Shown here in pieces: positions 20,674 through 32,141 of a stretch of DNA of 64,000 bases (positions within the stretch are counted from its first letter, which is position 1; the number at the start of each line of letters is the position of its first letter). The position numbers were made by a program, and so were the translations under genes. This DNA comes from Immersiella caudata (taxonomy: Eukaryota; Ascomycota; Sordariomycetes; Sordariales; Lasiosphaeriaceae), in contig JAULSU010000001.1 of assembly GCA_030512335.1 (NCBI GenBank), positions 4,588,001-4,652,000 of the forward strand, written 5' to 3'. The notes beneath the pieces are model-generated. The model saw nothing but the letters and a program-made list of their open reading frames with translations, made no database searches and was not told the DNA's origin.

Positions 20674-22643
20674 TCAGTCCAGCGCCTCTCCACTCAGAAT
20701 GCTCCGTAAAATCTCACTCCCCGTCCCGTCCACAGCAATCTCCATTTCTCGTTCTCCAACACAGCTGGCGACCCTCTTCTCGTCGCCACAAACTCCACCC
20801 ATACCGCCAAACACATCCTTCTTCTTTCTCCCGCGTCCGCTTCCGGGCGCTTGTAGGACAGCGAATGATCCTGTCTTGCCATCCACTGCTGTGATCAGGG
20901 ACAAAGTCTCCAAGCTGCCGATGACTTCGCGAAATTCGGATGCCGACAAGGGGTGAAGGACAGAGTCGCGCGTGCACAGCATGCAGTATGCTTCGTATAG
21001 AGCCTTGACTGTCGGCGCTGTAACTTGCAACCTCGAGGAAGGAGTGCTCGGGACTGTAGCTGCTGCTGTAGCTGCGGCAACTGCTGCGCGGTTTCGCTTT
21101 TCTATTGCCATAAGAGCGCAAAGTGCTGCCTTTTGCTGCAGGTTGAGCGTCTTGAGACGTTGGTTGGTGCCGTTGCTGAAGGCTGCGGCAGTCACTTTAT
21201 TGAGGTGACCGATGGAAACACGAGGAGCAGTCTCGACAGTCATACCCTGAAGCGCCTTCGTAAGCAAAGTCGGCACGCTCTGCTGAGAGGCTTTTGGGGT
21301 GGAGGCCGGGTTGCGATTCTCCCCCAAGACTTTTCGACTCGGACTCATCTGCAAGAGCTGCTCTTTGATCTCGTTCTCATGCTTCATCCTGGTCTCGCTC
21401 TCCACCAAATCCAGAGCGCGACGGCAGACCTCGAAGGCGCGACGCAAATCACCTGTCTGGGTCGAAACCTTGCGCGAGCACAGCTCGATGGCGGCGGGGT
21501 GGAAAAACGGGATAAAGTCCGGCGTAGCAGTGGTGTCTTCTGGTAGAAGGCTTCGCAGACGGGTTGTGATGATTCGCTTGACCTGGGTCGCCGTGTACGG
21601 GAGGAAGGGCAGAAGCTCAGGTTTGAGATCTCGGGATTTGAGCCGGGGGAGGAACCGATCGGTGAGGTCGAGCGCATTGGCAATGCCCACCAAGGCCAGC
21701 CGTGATGTTTTCTGAAGCGACCACTCGAACACGCGGTATAGACTCTCCGGATCCAGAGTTAGGATATGGTCGATTTCGTCGAGCACCACCACAAAGACAT
21801 CATCCGACTTCCCTTTCGGCACGAACAGCCTTTGAAGAATCGTCACAACATCCGACTCGGATGTATCAACTTCTCCAACTAGCTGGTTAAACAGGCTCAC
21901 GTACAAGTCTTTTGAAGTCTTGACGCTCATGCAGTTGACATAGGCCTTCCTGGCCGTAGGGTTTTCTGATACCACCTCCTGAGTGATCTCGTTGGTCATG
22001 GCACTCTTGCCAGTCCCGGGTGGTCCGCTAACGTAGAGACACCCGCCAGGTCGAGGGGTAGCGCATCGGTCGAGGAATTTCCTCAACTGGGCGCGCTCCT
22101 CATCTCGTCCAATCAGCTGGCCAGGGTCGGCGCTGCGCGAGAACAGTTGGCGTGCTTGGTGATAGACAGTTTGAAGAGAGCTTGGCGTAAGTGGGGTCTG
22201 TGGTGTCATGCGCCTCGAGATCTTACCCACCGACATAACCCGATGTCGAGGTGTAGTGACGGACTTGGCGAACACATCGTAGTGGCGGGGTGTTGATGGT
22301 GTCACAGGTGCCGTGCTATGGGCCGTGCTCGCAATTGACGTTCGCCTTGATCGCTGCTTTGTCGGGGAGAAGTCGATCGTCTCCTCGGATTCCTCCGACT
22401 CGTTCGACGGCTGTTGGTTCTCCTGGTCCTCGGCAATGTCAACAAGAACCTTCGGCGGCTTCTCGCTCGCGGCGCTGGCGCGGACGGAGCGTTTCAGCCG
22501 CTTCGAAGAAAGCTCGAGGCTCGGTTCGGGTGCTGCTGGAGGAACGGCTGGTGAGTAGGCGCAGATTTTGACCTGGGACCGAGGCGCGACATACCTGCAA
22601 CCACAGAACTCCGAGTTCTCTTTCCAAGAATAGTTGACACCAT
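20674..22643 (-). CDS. CDC6: Replication licensing ATPase Cdc6
   Basis: Exons 22643-22595 and 22547-20674 with a 47-nt intron (GTATGT...CACCAG); 640 aa. This is an AAA+ protein of the Orc1/Cdc6 family, which loads Mcm2-7 at origins with ORC and Cdt1. Walker A GPPGTGKS lies near residues 191-198 and Walker B VVVLDEIDHI near 269-278; sensor-type segments and a C-terminal winged helix follow. The N-terminal tail is rich in SP/TP sites (DFSPTK, TPQTPLTPSS) and a basic KRLKR, as expected for CDK control. The start is not the longest frame: an ATG in another frame opens MVSTILGKRTRSS, the usual Cdc6 N-terminus, and joins in phase 1 across the small intron. The long frame to 22776 gives an atypical Pro/Leu-rich extension. 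Confidence 0.93.
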
Positions 22644-23095
22644 TGTCGCTAGTTACAGAAGTTGCAATTGCCGACGATGGTGGCAGGGAAGGAAGTAGTG
22701 GGGGAGCTGGTCTATAGAGAAAGAGCTGTGGTGTGGAAGGAAGTGCTGGGTCCGCATCGTAAAATGGCGTTCGCACCCCTGGTCCTTGGCCGCGCCGAAC
22801 GCGACCGCGTGTAGTGGGGCCGTGAACTTCGCGCTTTCGGAGCGCGTTTCAATTAACGGCGTGAGGCTTTGGCGTCGGGTGGAGACACCTGTGGCTTAAC
22901 CGCGCCCCTTTCACGTGACTGTTCCCCGCCAAAGCACCCCTGTAGCTTGCAGCCACTCAATACAGCTAGCGCAACCGCTGACGGATGAAAGTAAACAAAC
23001 ACTTGGGCCGCCGAAAACCCACCAGTCCAAGACCAATTCCGATGCGACGACGACAGCGCATCCGCTCCTGACACAACCACGCCAAACGACACACG
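22644..23095. promoter_or_regulatory. Shared divergent promoter, CDC6 / condensin kleisin
   Basis: A 452-bp bidirectional region drives two cell-cycle genes. It contains CGCG-rich motifs, AACGCGACCGCGT at 22798-22810 and GCGCGTTT at 22842-22849. These resemble the ACGCG core bound by MBF-type factors (Mbp1/Swi6) that control G1/S genes such as cdc18 in fission yeast. The link to MBF is an inference from motif and context only. Confidence 0.4.
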
Positions 23096-25943
23096 ATGCC
23101 TCGAGTAGCCCAGGCGCCGCGCCGGAGAAGCGGGAGCAGAGTGGCCTCTGGATCCCTTGCTCAGTCGCCATTCAAGTCGCCAGTCAAGTGCGTTTTGCCC
23201 CTCGGTCGCGTTACCAGGACCAATGTCGGCCGCTGCGCCCCTCTTCTAACTGCTTTGTGCTCTGCAGAATCCCGCTCAATGATGATGCAGAGGAAAAAGC
23301 GCGCCGGTCGCATGGCCGCAAGGTGCTGCATGAGGCACAAATCAATCAACTAAAGGCGGCGGCCACGGGCACGCCGGCGCGCAAAGGCAGCATCGCGCTC
23401 AATGACTACGAGACCGCAGGGTCGTCGCCCGGCTCTAATCCACGCACCCCGCGCCCGCGACTGAGCGGAAAGGAAAACTTGGTGGACAAGGAGGATGGCA
23501 GTCGCTTCGTCGTCAACGGGTCCGCGGTCACGCCTATGAAGCGTGCACCGCCCATTTTGGCGAACTTCGAGGAGTGGATGAAGATGGCCACCGACAACAA
23601 GATCAACGCCGCCAATTCGTGGAACTTTGCGCTCATCGACTACTTTCACGATATGTCTCTCTTGAAGGAGGGTGACGGGGTCAACTTCCAGAAGGCGAGC
23701 TGCACGCTCGACGGCTGCGTCAAGATCTATACGAGCAGAATCGACAGTGTTGCAACAGAGACGGGGAAACTGCTGAGCGGTCTTGCCGACAGCCGAGATA
23801 GTAAGAAGAAGGACCGGGAGGAGGGAGAAGACGATGACGAGGAGGAAGAAGTTGACGAGGACGGCAATGTTAGGAAGAAGCCCAGGAAAAAGGTTGGTCA
23901 TGCCCCGCGCGGATGGTTGAGCGCGCACGCTAAGTTGTTGTAGACCCAAAGATCTTCTGAGGCTACTCTGGCTCCCTCGTTTGCCTCGCTGCAGCTGAAG
24001 AAATTCGAGCTGGAGTTCACAGTCGATCCCCTTTTCAAGAAGGCCTCAGCAGATTTCGATGAGGGTGGCGCCAAGGGTCTTCTTCTGAACCACTTGATGA
24101 TTGATTCGCAGGGCCGCATTGTCTTTGACAGCAGCGACGACGCCAACGACGTTTCGGAGAAGACAAAGAAAACCCAAAGGGGCAACGACGATGATGAGGA
24201 CGTGGACGAGGACGAGATGGACGTTTCGGTAGCGACGGAGAAGGCGCCAGAACCGGAGGACGACGAGGATGTTGAAATCGATATCGCCTCACTTGGTGCC
24301 CGATTCTTCCCGGATCTCAGCCGCCTTGACCACATGGATGTCTGCCCTTCTCTCAAGACATTCGACCTTGGTGACCCGTCGGGCTCCCTGGACATCCCGT
24401 TCCTGCGGGCACAAGAGGACTGGCGCCAGGATGACAAGGAGAAGACGCCCGGAATTGGTGACAAATCAGGCATGTTCATCGACGACGAGAACCCTCTTGG
24501 TTTTGACGACACCGACGGACTTGGAGCTTTCGACCTCAATGCCGATATCGACTTCGGTGAAGGTGGCGAGGCCTGGGCACGCGAGGCTGCGCTTGAGCCG
24601 CAGATGATGCGAGTCTTCGACGCGGGTCTCGGCCTCGGTGGAGACGTTGCGGGCGGCGACGGTGATGCTGGGGATATGGGCATCGACCTTATGCTAGATG
24701 GCAACCAGAACCAAAATGGCGACTTCTTTGTGTCCATGTCTCAGACGCAGAACGCCGACAGGATGCACGAGGATATTCTCGGTTACTTTGATCAAGCGCT
24801 GCAGAAGAACTGGACTAGCGCTGAGCACTGGCGTATCCGAAAGATCAAAGATACCAAGACAGCAGATGGTCCTGTTCGACAGCGCAAGGAGAAGCAAGCC
24901 TTCGAAATCGACTTCGCATCGCCACTAGCCCCTTCTTTCGCAGAGGCCATCTACACCCAGGCCACAACCAACACTGCCATATCTCTGCCCAAGAAGGATT
25001 GGAAGTCCAAATCGCGCAATCTCCTGCCAGACGACCGACACTTCAGCTCCCGCCAACTGCTTAGCCTCTTCCTCAAGCCAAAGGCACGGCTTGGGCGCAA
25101 GCGCACTGCCCGCAGCGGCATCTTTGGAACACCGGCTGATTCTGGAAACCAAAACGTTCCCGAAGGTGAAATGGACGAGGCCTTTTGGGCCTCGCAAAAG
25201 GCGCCACAGCAGAGCGGCGAGCCCTCTGCCAGCGGCGAGGACACAGTCCCTCTCCAAGGTGACTATGACGCCAATTTCTTCCAGGATGATGGCCTCCCCT
25301 TCGCTGGCGGAGATGACGATGACGACGATATGGATGAGTTTGCCGATGCGCGAGAGCATTTCACCCCAGGCCCAGACGGCATGTTGGGCCAAGCTGCCAA
25401 CGGCATGATGACAGAGGTGGGTATGACGGGCGCTTTCAACGGTCTGACGGTTACGAACCCGGCCGATTTGGCGTTTGGCACCATGCTTGTCACGCAAAGT
25501 CGAAGGGTCCGCCCCGAGTATGTCCAGTACGCGCGCGTGGCGAAGAAGGTAGATGTAAGGCGGCTCAAGGAGGAGATTTGGAAGGGTATGGGCCTCGAGA
25601 AGCTCGATAAGGTATGTCCTTGCTACACTTTACCCCGAGACGGGAGCTAACACCTTAACAGCAACCTGCCGACCCCAACCGTTCTCGTCTTCCCACACCA
25701 GCGCCATCTCAAGACGACCCGTCAGATGAGAACAACCCAACTCTCAAGTTCACTGATGTGGTCAACGGTCTTCAGAAAGTCTATCCCAAGCCTCTTATGG
25801 ATGACATTTCCACATCCTTCTGCTTCATTTGCGTCCTCCATCTCGCCAACGAGAAAGGTCTCGTTATTGAAAAGACGCCTGATATGACAGAGCTGATGAT
25901 CCGAAAGGACTGGACGGCTGAAATCACAGAAGGCGGGGAGTAA
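23096..25943 (+). CDS. BRN1: Condensin subunit 2, kleisin Brn1/Barren (CAP-H)
   Basis: Exons 23096-23187, 23268-23892, 23944-25611 and 25662-25943; introns 80, 51 and 50 nt; 888 aa. This is the kleisin that closes the Smc2-Smc4 ring and recruits the HEAT subunits during mitotic chromosome condensation. Family blocks seen: NFEEWMKMATDNKINAANSW, FALIDYFHDMSLL, NFQKASCTLDGCVKIYTSR (the N-terminal Smc2-binding part), then RSSEATLAPSFASLQLKKFE and FDEGGAKGLLLNHL just after intron 2. Long acidic linkers follow, then DVRRLKEEIW and the C-terminal Smc4-binding winged helix with FTDVVNGLQKVYP and STSFCFICVLHLANEKGL. N-terminal Ser/Pro-rich residues are likely CDK sites. The start has the only ATG joined in phase to intron 1. 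Confidence 0.97.
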
Positions 25944-26445
25944 CTGAATGCAATATAAGCGAGGCCTAGGTGTAATGAGCGATGGCTTGAATGTCAAAAC
26001 TATCAATGTGGGATATCTGATTGGTCGGTTTGGGTTTGCTGGGTTGGGCATTTTGGGAATGGACGGATGTGTTTGCTGGGAAAGAAAGGATGCTGGTTCA
26101 CTCTCTTCCTGTTCTTTTTTGAGTTGTCCGTTTTTACACGGGAGCAACAATGTGCGGAGGGGAACTAGATCATGGACGGGTTTGTGTGCTCTGGCGGTCT
26201 TTTTACACGATAATGAAGCATTCCTCTGCTGTGACGAGACCCCTGGCTCTCCATATCATACAGATGGTACCCTGACTAGTCACTGTTCCCTCCATACAAG
26301 GAGGAAGTGGTGGAATTTGATGTTGATTAGGTTGGTGGCTATAAGAGTTATTTGTGGATGTATGCCATCCAATAGGAGCAGCATAGGATGTGTTTCATTG
26401 GTCTCCGAGGGCTGTCTCCCTCATTCAACTTTCTCACTGATCAAA
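25944..26445. other. Intergenic, convergent
   Basis: This 0.5-kb stretch lies between the condensin stop and the stop of the minus-strand small gene. It has no supported gene and probably holds both 3' untranslated regions. Confidence 0.45.
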
Positions 26446-28053
26446 CTACTTTGCTCCATTCGTCTTGGGGCTTTCATCGCCCTTCTTGTTGCCATCTTGC
26501 GGTTGACCGTTGGCGTTTGAAGAAGCAGTCTTGTCCTCAGCTTCGTCTTCGAGTGGTACCCCAAAGGATGCTAAAAGCTTATCCAGCTTGTCCTCAAGAC
26601 TGGTTAAGTTTGCCTCCAATGCGGCAGCGGTTTGCTCGCCCCTAGTGCTCAGTTAGTCGACAACTCTAGAAACATAGTAGGATGCCAAATCCAACCCCGA
26701 TGGCTTGAGAGACAGCTCGGCAATTTGTTTTTTAGCTGCAAGGGGAACTCCTCCGACTACGAGCCTGTCAGTTGAGGGCTGCCCCGCCCACTAGGCAGAC
26801 AACATCTCTAACTCCCGCCCAGGGTCCAAAGCTTTCCGGAGGGCGGTGGAGGAAGAGCCAGGACAGGGGAATAAGGCGAAGCTGACAGCTCCACAGCACA
26901 AAGTTCCAGGCCACGGGACTATACTCCCCAACGCACAGCGTCACGGGTGATGCGTGGGGTGGCAGACGTGGTACTGATCCCCTCCTTGCCGGGCCTGGCC
27001 AAGCGGGTATGCGAGTCTGGGGATAAATCTCCTCGATGGAGAGGACCCTGCAGAAAACACGCATGCCGGCGCGAGTTGCCTACTGGCGCGCGCAGAATTC
27101 CCCTTTTTCTTTTTTACTTTGATGATCTTCAGGGTCCTTCTGTTGCAGCATCCTGACCCGCCGCGGCGCCGCTCCGGCACGGTAGATTCCGGTCAGATAG
27201 CGCCAAGGAATTGCGTTTCTCCGCCTTCCCCAAGTGGGCGCAAGCGATCTTCAGGATGGGCAATCCTAAGCACGAATCTGCTGATTTTCGCTGAGCCCAG
27301 ACCGTGCGTTTCCTTAGGGGGGTATTTTCACTCTCTGTCAAGTCTCACATCCCGTGGAGGAATGGACAGGCAGCGGTGTGAAGTAAACGGGGTGACGAAT
27401 GAAATAGCCGTCTGCACCACTGGCTGCTCAGATGTCACATTTCCGTCCATGACTCTTCTCCGAGACATGTCAAAAAGAAGACGAGATGAGAGAAAGGATT
27501 CCGTTGCGGACGGATGGGGGAACTACTGCAGAAAGTCCGCAGCATGGGAAAACGAGGCTGAATCTCGTCTTCCCTCGATTGGTCTGGGACCGGAAAGTCC
27601 AGATCGTGCCATGGCAATTGGGAACCAGAAAGCGAGGAATGATGAAATCATGCCATACCTAGCAAGGTCCCTGAGGGCCTAGAACACGTCCCCAACAGGG
27701 GTCTTGTCAGCGGAAGCCACGGGTGTCAAGCATGGTGGGGTGTGGGTGGGCATGGGAAAAACGGAGACTGAAGGTGTCGAGCGCCAAACGCATTCCCGTT
27801 CTTCGGCGACACTCCCCATCCAAAGGCGAGCATCCCCTGAGGCGCCAGGTCTGCAGATGCGGGCATTTTTTGGGTGGTTTGTTTGGGTTGTGCCAGCCAG
27901 CTGGGCTGAAAGTGGTCTTACCTGCGCCATGTTACTCCCGACCCAATTCGACGACGGCGGCGTCGAGGACGGCGAAGTCGAAGAAGCGTTGCCGTTGGTG
28001 GAGGACGTATCATTTCCGTCGCCCTGGGGAGGATGTGCTTCTGTTGGCGCCAT
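26446..28053 (-). CDS. Small coiled-coil protein candidate, middle unresolved
   Basis: Two ends look coding. The first exon, 28053-27922, starts in good context and encodes 44 residues ending NWVGSNMAQ at a clear CAG/GTAAGA donor. At the other end, an exon about 26764-26696 (LVVGGVPLAAKKQIAELSLK...) joins across a 54-nt intron (branch GACTAACTGA, acceptor CACTAG) to the last exon 26641-26446. The last exon encodes GEQTAAALEANLTSLEDKLD with a short coiled coil and an acidic/Asn-rich tail. The phases of exon 1 (0) and of the 26764 acceptor (2) do not match, so another small exon or a different acceptor must lie in the 1.15 kb between. Otherwise these are two transcripts. I do not recognise the family. 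Confidence 0.4.
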
Positions 28054-31000
28054 GGCTGGCTGGTGTGGTGCTTTCGAGCTGAAAGTATTGCACTCTCCGC
28101 GATGGGCTGGATCTGAAGGGCGCTTGCTGAAGACGGTCTCAATTTGCTAGCGATGCGAACCGTGTGATGGTGATGTGTGATATTCCCGAATCCCTGACGC
28201 GACAAGAGCCCACAGGCCAGCCGGAAATCCTTCCGACCAAGTTGATTGCGGATGCTGCCCGCGTGCCCGCCGCGCACGCGTGGTTGCCGACTTCCAGAAG
28301 CCCTGGCGGGAAATATCGCGGTTGAGGCGTGCCAGGGAACACAGGCCTCTGCCCCCTCTGAATGTCGAATCGTACGATTTTTGCAGCGAGGCTACGGCGC
28401 TTGAGCGGAGAGTCGGTTTTCTCAGACGTGGCAGGATTGTTTGACGCGTTTCTTCGTCTCTTGGCCGTTTAGATTCCGGTGCAGCGCTGTTGGGTGGGTG
28501 CAGTTCAGATGGAACAGACGAACGTGGTCATCGTTGTTGAGCGATGCAAAGATCTGAATAAGCCACATTGGCATTGCTTGATCCCATTTTTCGGCGTTGG
28601 CAGTCGGACGCTTTGCGTTCCGGCCCCTGCTCCTGATTCCAGGTTCTTGGGCCAACTAACGCGTGGAGTCGTGGACCAATCGTGTCTCGCAACGAGAAGC
28701 CCACCGTCCCAACTTGATGCTCTTTTGCAACTCGGTCGCAGTTGAAGCTCGGGATTCGGAAGGCGCTCTCTCTTACACCAGGACAAGAGCCGGAACGGTC
28801 GGTATTTGTCCCCATGTCTTAAATCGCATCAAAGAACGCACACCAGAGACACCCCGATACAGCCTCCGACAAAGCAGTCAAGTCAAGCAATGAGAGGACC
28901 TCGTCTGTTCGTAGACTCCCGAGCGTCCTTTGCCCAATGCGAGGTGGTGACATGCTTCAGCCCTAGGCAGCTGGGAGGAAACCACGCCCGAACCACGTTG
29001 CGCAAACGCCTCCAAAAACGCCGCACGTTGCCTCAGAACCAATGAGGCATGTATTTAGACCTTTGCGCGCCCAGCTTGGCTACGAGGAGTGACGAGAGGT
29101 TCGATACAGGTAATTGCATATTTTGGCTTCTTACTCAGTGACGGTGAAATCCCAAATGCGGTGGTTTTTAGTTTTGGGAGTCTGACAGGGGTCTTGATTG
29201 CGGGATTTGGAGAAGGTACGATCTGTGGGCAAATTGTCGATTTCCATGCCCCGAAATGCCTTTTCAGTTGACGACATTGGACGGCCCAAGCCGCAGCAGC
29301 AGCATCACCTCGAGCTGTCAAGCCAGCAAGAATCCTGCTTGCCATGCAACACCAAAAAAAAAACAAAAAAACAAAGAAACGCGCTCTCTAACCGGTGAGG
29401 GACCTACTTGCGAGTTCTCAAACCTGCGCAGCAGCACCTCCAATGTTACAGAAAGGGCGTGCACTAGGAGATGAGCCCTTCATTGGTGTGCAAAGAGTTG
29501 GCCGCCAGCTGCCCTGGGTGTTGTTGCTGATGAGAGGGGTCCTCCGCGTTCGCGCCAGCTTAGGAAATAGGAACTGGGCGGTGCGGCACTGATTGGCTGG
29601 TTTGCCCCGTGGGTCGACGATTATCGTACGTTTTTCATGTGTCTCCTGGCATCGATGGGGATCGAGATCCCCCTTGTTGGCCGTGTTTCCCACCCCCTTC
29701 CCGCGCACCAGCACTGGGCGCAGCACTCTCCAGCCTGCCATCCGAGTTTTGAGCATGATGGCATTTGGGCCCCTTGAATGCATTCGACACCCGTGTTGTC
29801 TCTGGCTGGCTGGTCCGCGCTGTGGTGTAAGCGAGCCCTCGCCGATAATGATGAGAGAGAGGGGTTGACGCTCGCGGGGCCGGTGTGGAGGGGGTGTGGT
29901 GAGCGGAGGGACTAAGAACGGATTCCCATTCTCGAGCCAGAAAAGCCCATGTCCGCTGATGGAGCTGGAACATGAGATTTTCTGCTTTGAACGACCTGGC
30001 TCCCTGGATTCCCAAAACCCATGCCGACCTAACCACCCCTGGACGGCCAACACAACGAAAGCCGCAAACTGCTCGAGCAGAGTCTGAAAACGAAAAGGCG
30101 CCGTCTGCTCTCGTCACCCCCCTGGTCGGTTGGGGAAAAGTACCACCAACACGAACGAGTCCAAAGTGGATGGCCGAGTCCAAAGTATCACTCTCGATCG
30201 ATGCCCGTCGATTCACAGTCGATGCCGATGCTCTCTTTTCAGGACGCAGTGGATCAGATACACCACACACCAACACGCGTGCACACAGGCCAGACACCAA
30301 AAGCCCCCGCTGGCGGCCTTTCCAGTGTTGTTGCAGCGCGACGGCGGTCTGTTCATTACCCGTTGATCTGCTTGACGTTCTTCAAGGCCGGCTCCCCGTG
30401 AGTACCGTCTACTTACGTGTACCTCGCAAACCCTCCGTTTCGTCATATCCCCGCCTATGACCCGTTTCCCCCATCCACTCGATGTTCCCAGATCGTCCCC
30501 TGCGTGAGTCTCGACCCAGCCGGTCCCTGCAACGCGGTACTAGATTGGTTCCGTGACTTGCCGTCCTCCGATTTTGGGCCACACCCCTCCCTGGCTCACT
30601 GTTCTGTTCCCCTCCACTGTTCTCCAAAATTCCAATTGCTTGTCCACTTGCTGGAGGGCGTGCAGCCGGCTCAATACTTCGCTGCCACTTTCATGTGCCT
30701 GGTCGGCCTCTGACGTTCATTTTCAAACAGAGAAAGCTAGCTTGCTTGCTTCGAGAACGGGCGTGGATTCTGGATCTCGGCAGCTCTGGTGTTGCTCGAG
30801 CGTCGAAGTTCGAGCCAACTTGAATCTCCCCGCCGCTCCTGCCATTGTTGTTGACATTGCGCTGCGGTACCTGCCTCTTGTCTTGCACGAACCGTCTCTA
30901 CCCACACCTACCTTAACCCACCTTGCTGCTCTCCAACTACCTACTACACGGCCACCTGTGACGGGTGCCTCTCCATTGCCACTTTCGCCCCATGTGTGAG

Positions 31001-32141
31001 AACGAAGCATTGGTCGAGCATATCCGTTGGGACCCGCAACCTTGCAATAAGATCAGCAGGTCTCAAAGAGCCTCCTCTGCCGCCTCCCCAGTGTGGCCTG
31101 CTAACAGAACCACCAGAACATCGAAAGTCGTGTTCTCGCGTCTCCGGCTCGTCTGACTTCTGGCCTCTCGAACTTTCAACTTCAACGTCCACAAGGCGCA
31201 TCGCAAAGCCTGTGGCGCCCGCTGTCGAGACGCGCGCTGATAGGCCTTCCGCATATTGACACCAGCCGCGCATTCTCACTCTGTCACGTCACAGGAGGGC
31301 TTGGAGTCTAGGCCCCAGGCACTCAGGTTGAAGCCCGCTTTGATTTCAACCGCCCGTGAGCGATCCGCGCATGTCCCATACGGGGGGCGCATTCAGCACA
31401 ACCGCACCACCAGTGCTGGTACCATTGTTACGCCACCGACGAAGTAACTACCCGAATGGCATCCGCCCGGCCTTGACAGTCGGGACCGTTCCTGTAAGTA
31501 CCCTCCCCCAATAAGTATGTCGATGTCGAAGCACCCCCCTGGCTCCTTTGCCGATTTTGTCCTGTACCACCTCGACTGCTGCCTCTCCTGCAACCCTCTC
31601 AGCATGTCATCGAGATCTCGGCCCTTCACCCCACCAGTCCGAAGGCCAAGTTCCAAGAATCCCATGTCGTGACTGATTCCCCGTCTCGACATTGCCATTG
31701 ACTCCACCCCAGATCCTTCGCCCCTGCTCCCACCCACAAAAGCCCAAGACCGTGCCCCCATTCACGATCTCACAATCTCGAGAGCCAGTCAACCTGTTTT
31801 TCCTCTTCACGAGCTGCCGCTACCACCACAACGAAGAACGCACCCTCGACCACTGACGTCCAGCCTCACCTGCTGTCCGCCAAACTGCTGATACGACACA
31901 GGCAACTCTGTTGTACGCCCATCTGCTCTGTCTCGAGAGTCCCTCGCGCGCATACCGCAGCCGCTGTCTGTTGACCACCCACCTAGGCAGAGAGAAGGGC
32001 ACCGCACACCCGGGTCTTGGGCCTTCAAAGATCAGCAACATTAGAACGTTGGACATAGGAGTGCTTGCCGTCAGGTTGAGATTGGGAATTTGGAAAGAGA
32101 TCACGCCTCAGCAAGCAGCAACTGCCTCGACCAAATATCTG
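28054..32141. other. Large gene-free region, divergent promoters
   Basis: This 4.1-kb stretch lies between the small minus-strand gene and the SAM/HMG-box gene. Many open frames of 60-220 codons overlap in all frames, but none has domain signals. The part 30400-32100 is C/T-rich on the plus strand with several GTAAG/GTACC donor-like and CTAAC-like sites, so a long, spliced 5' leader of the HMG-box gene is possible. Near 29350-29385 there is an A-rich run. Confidence 0.45.
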
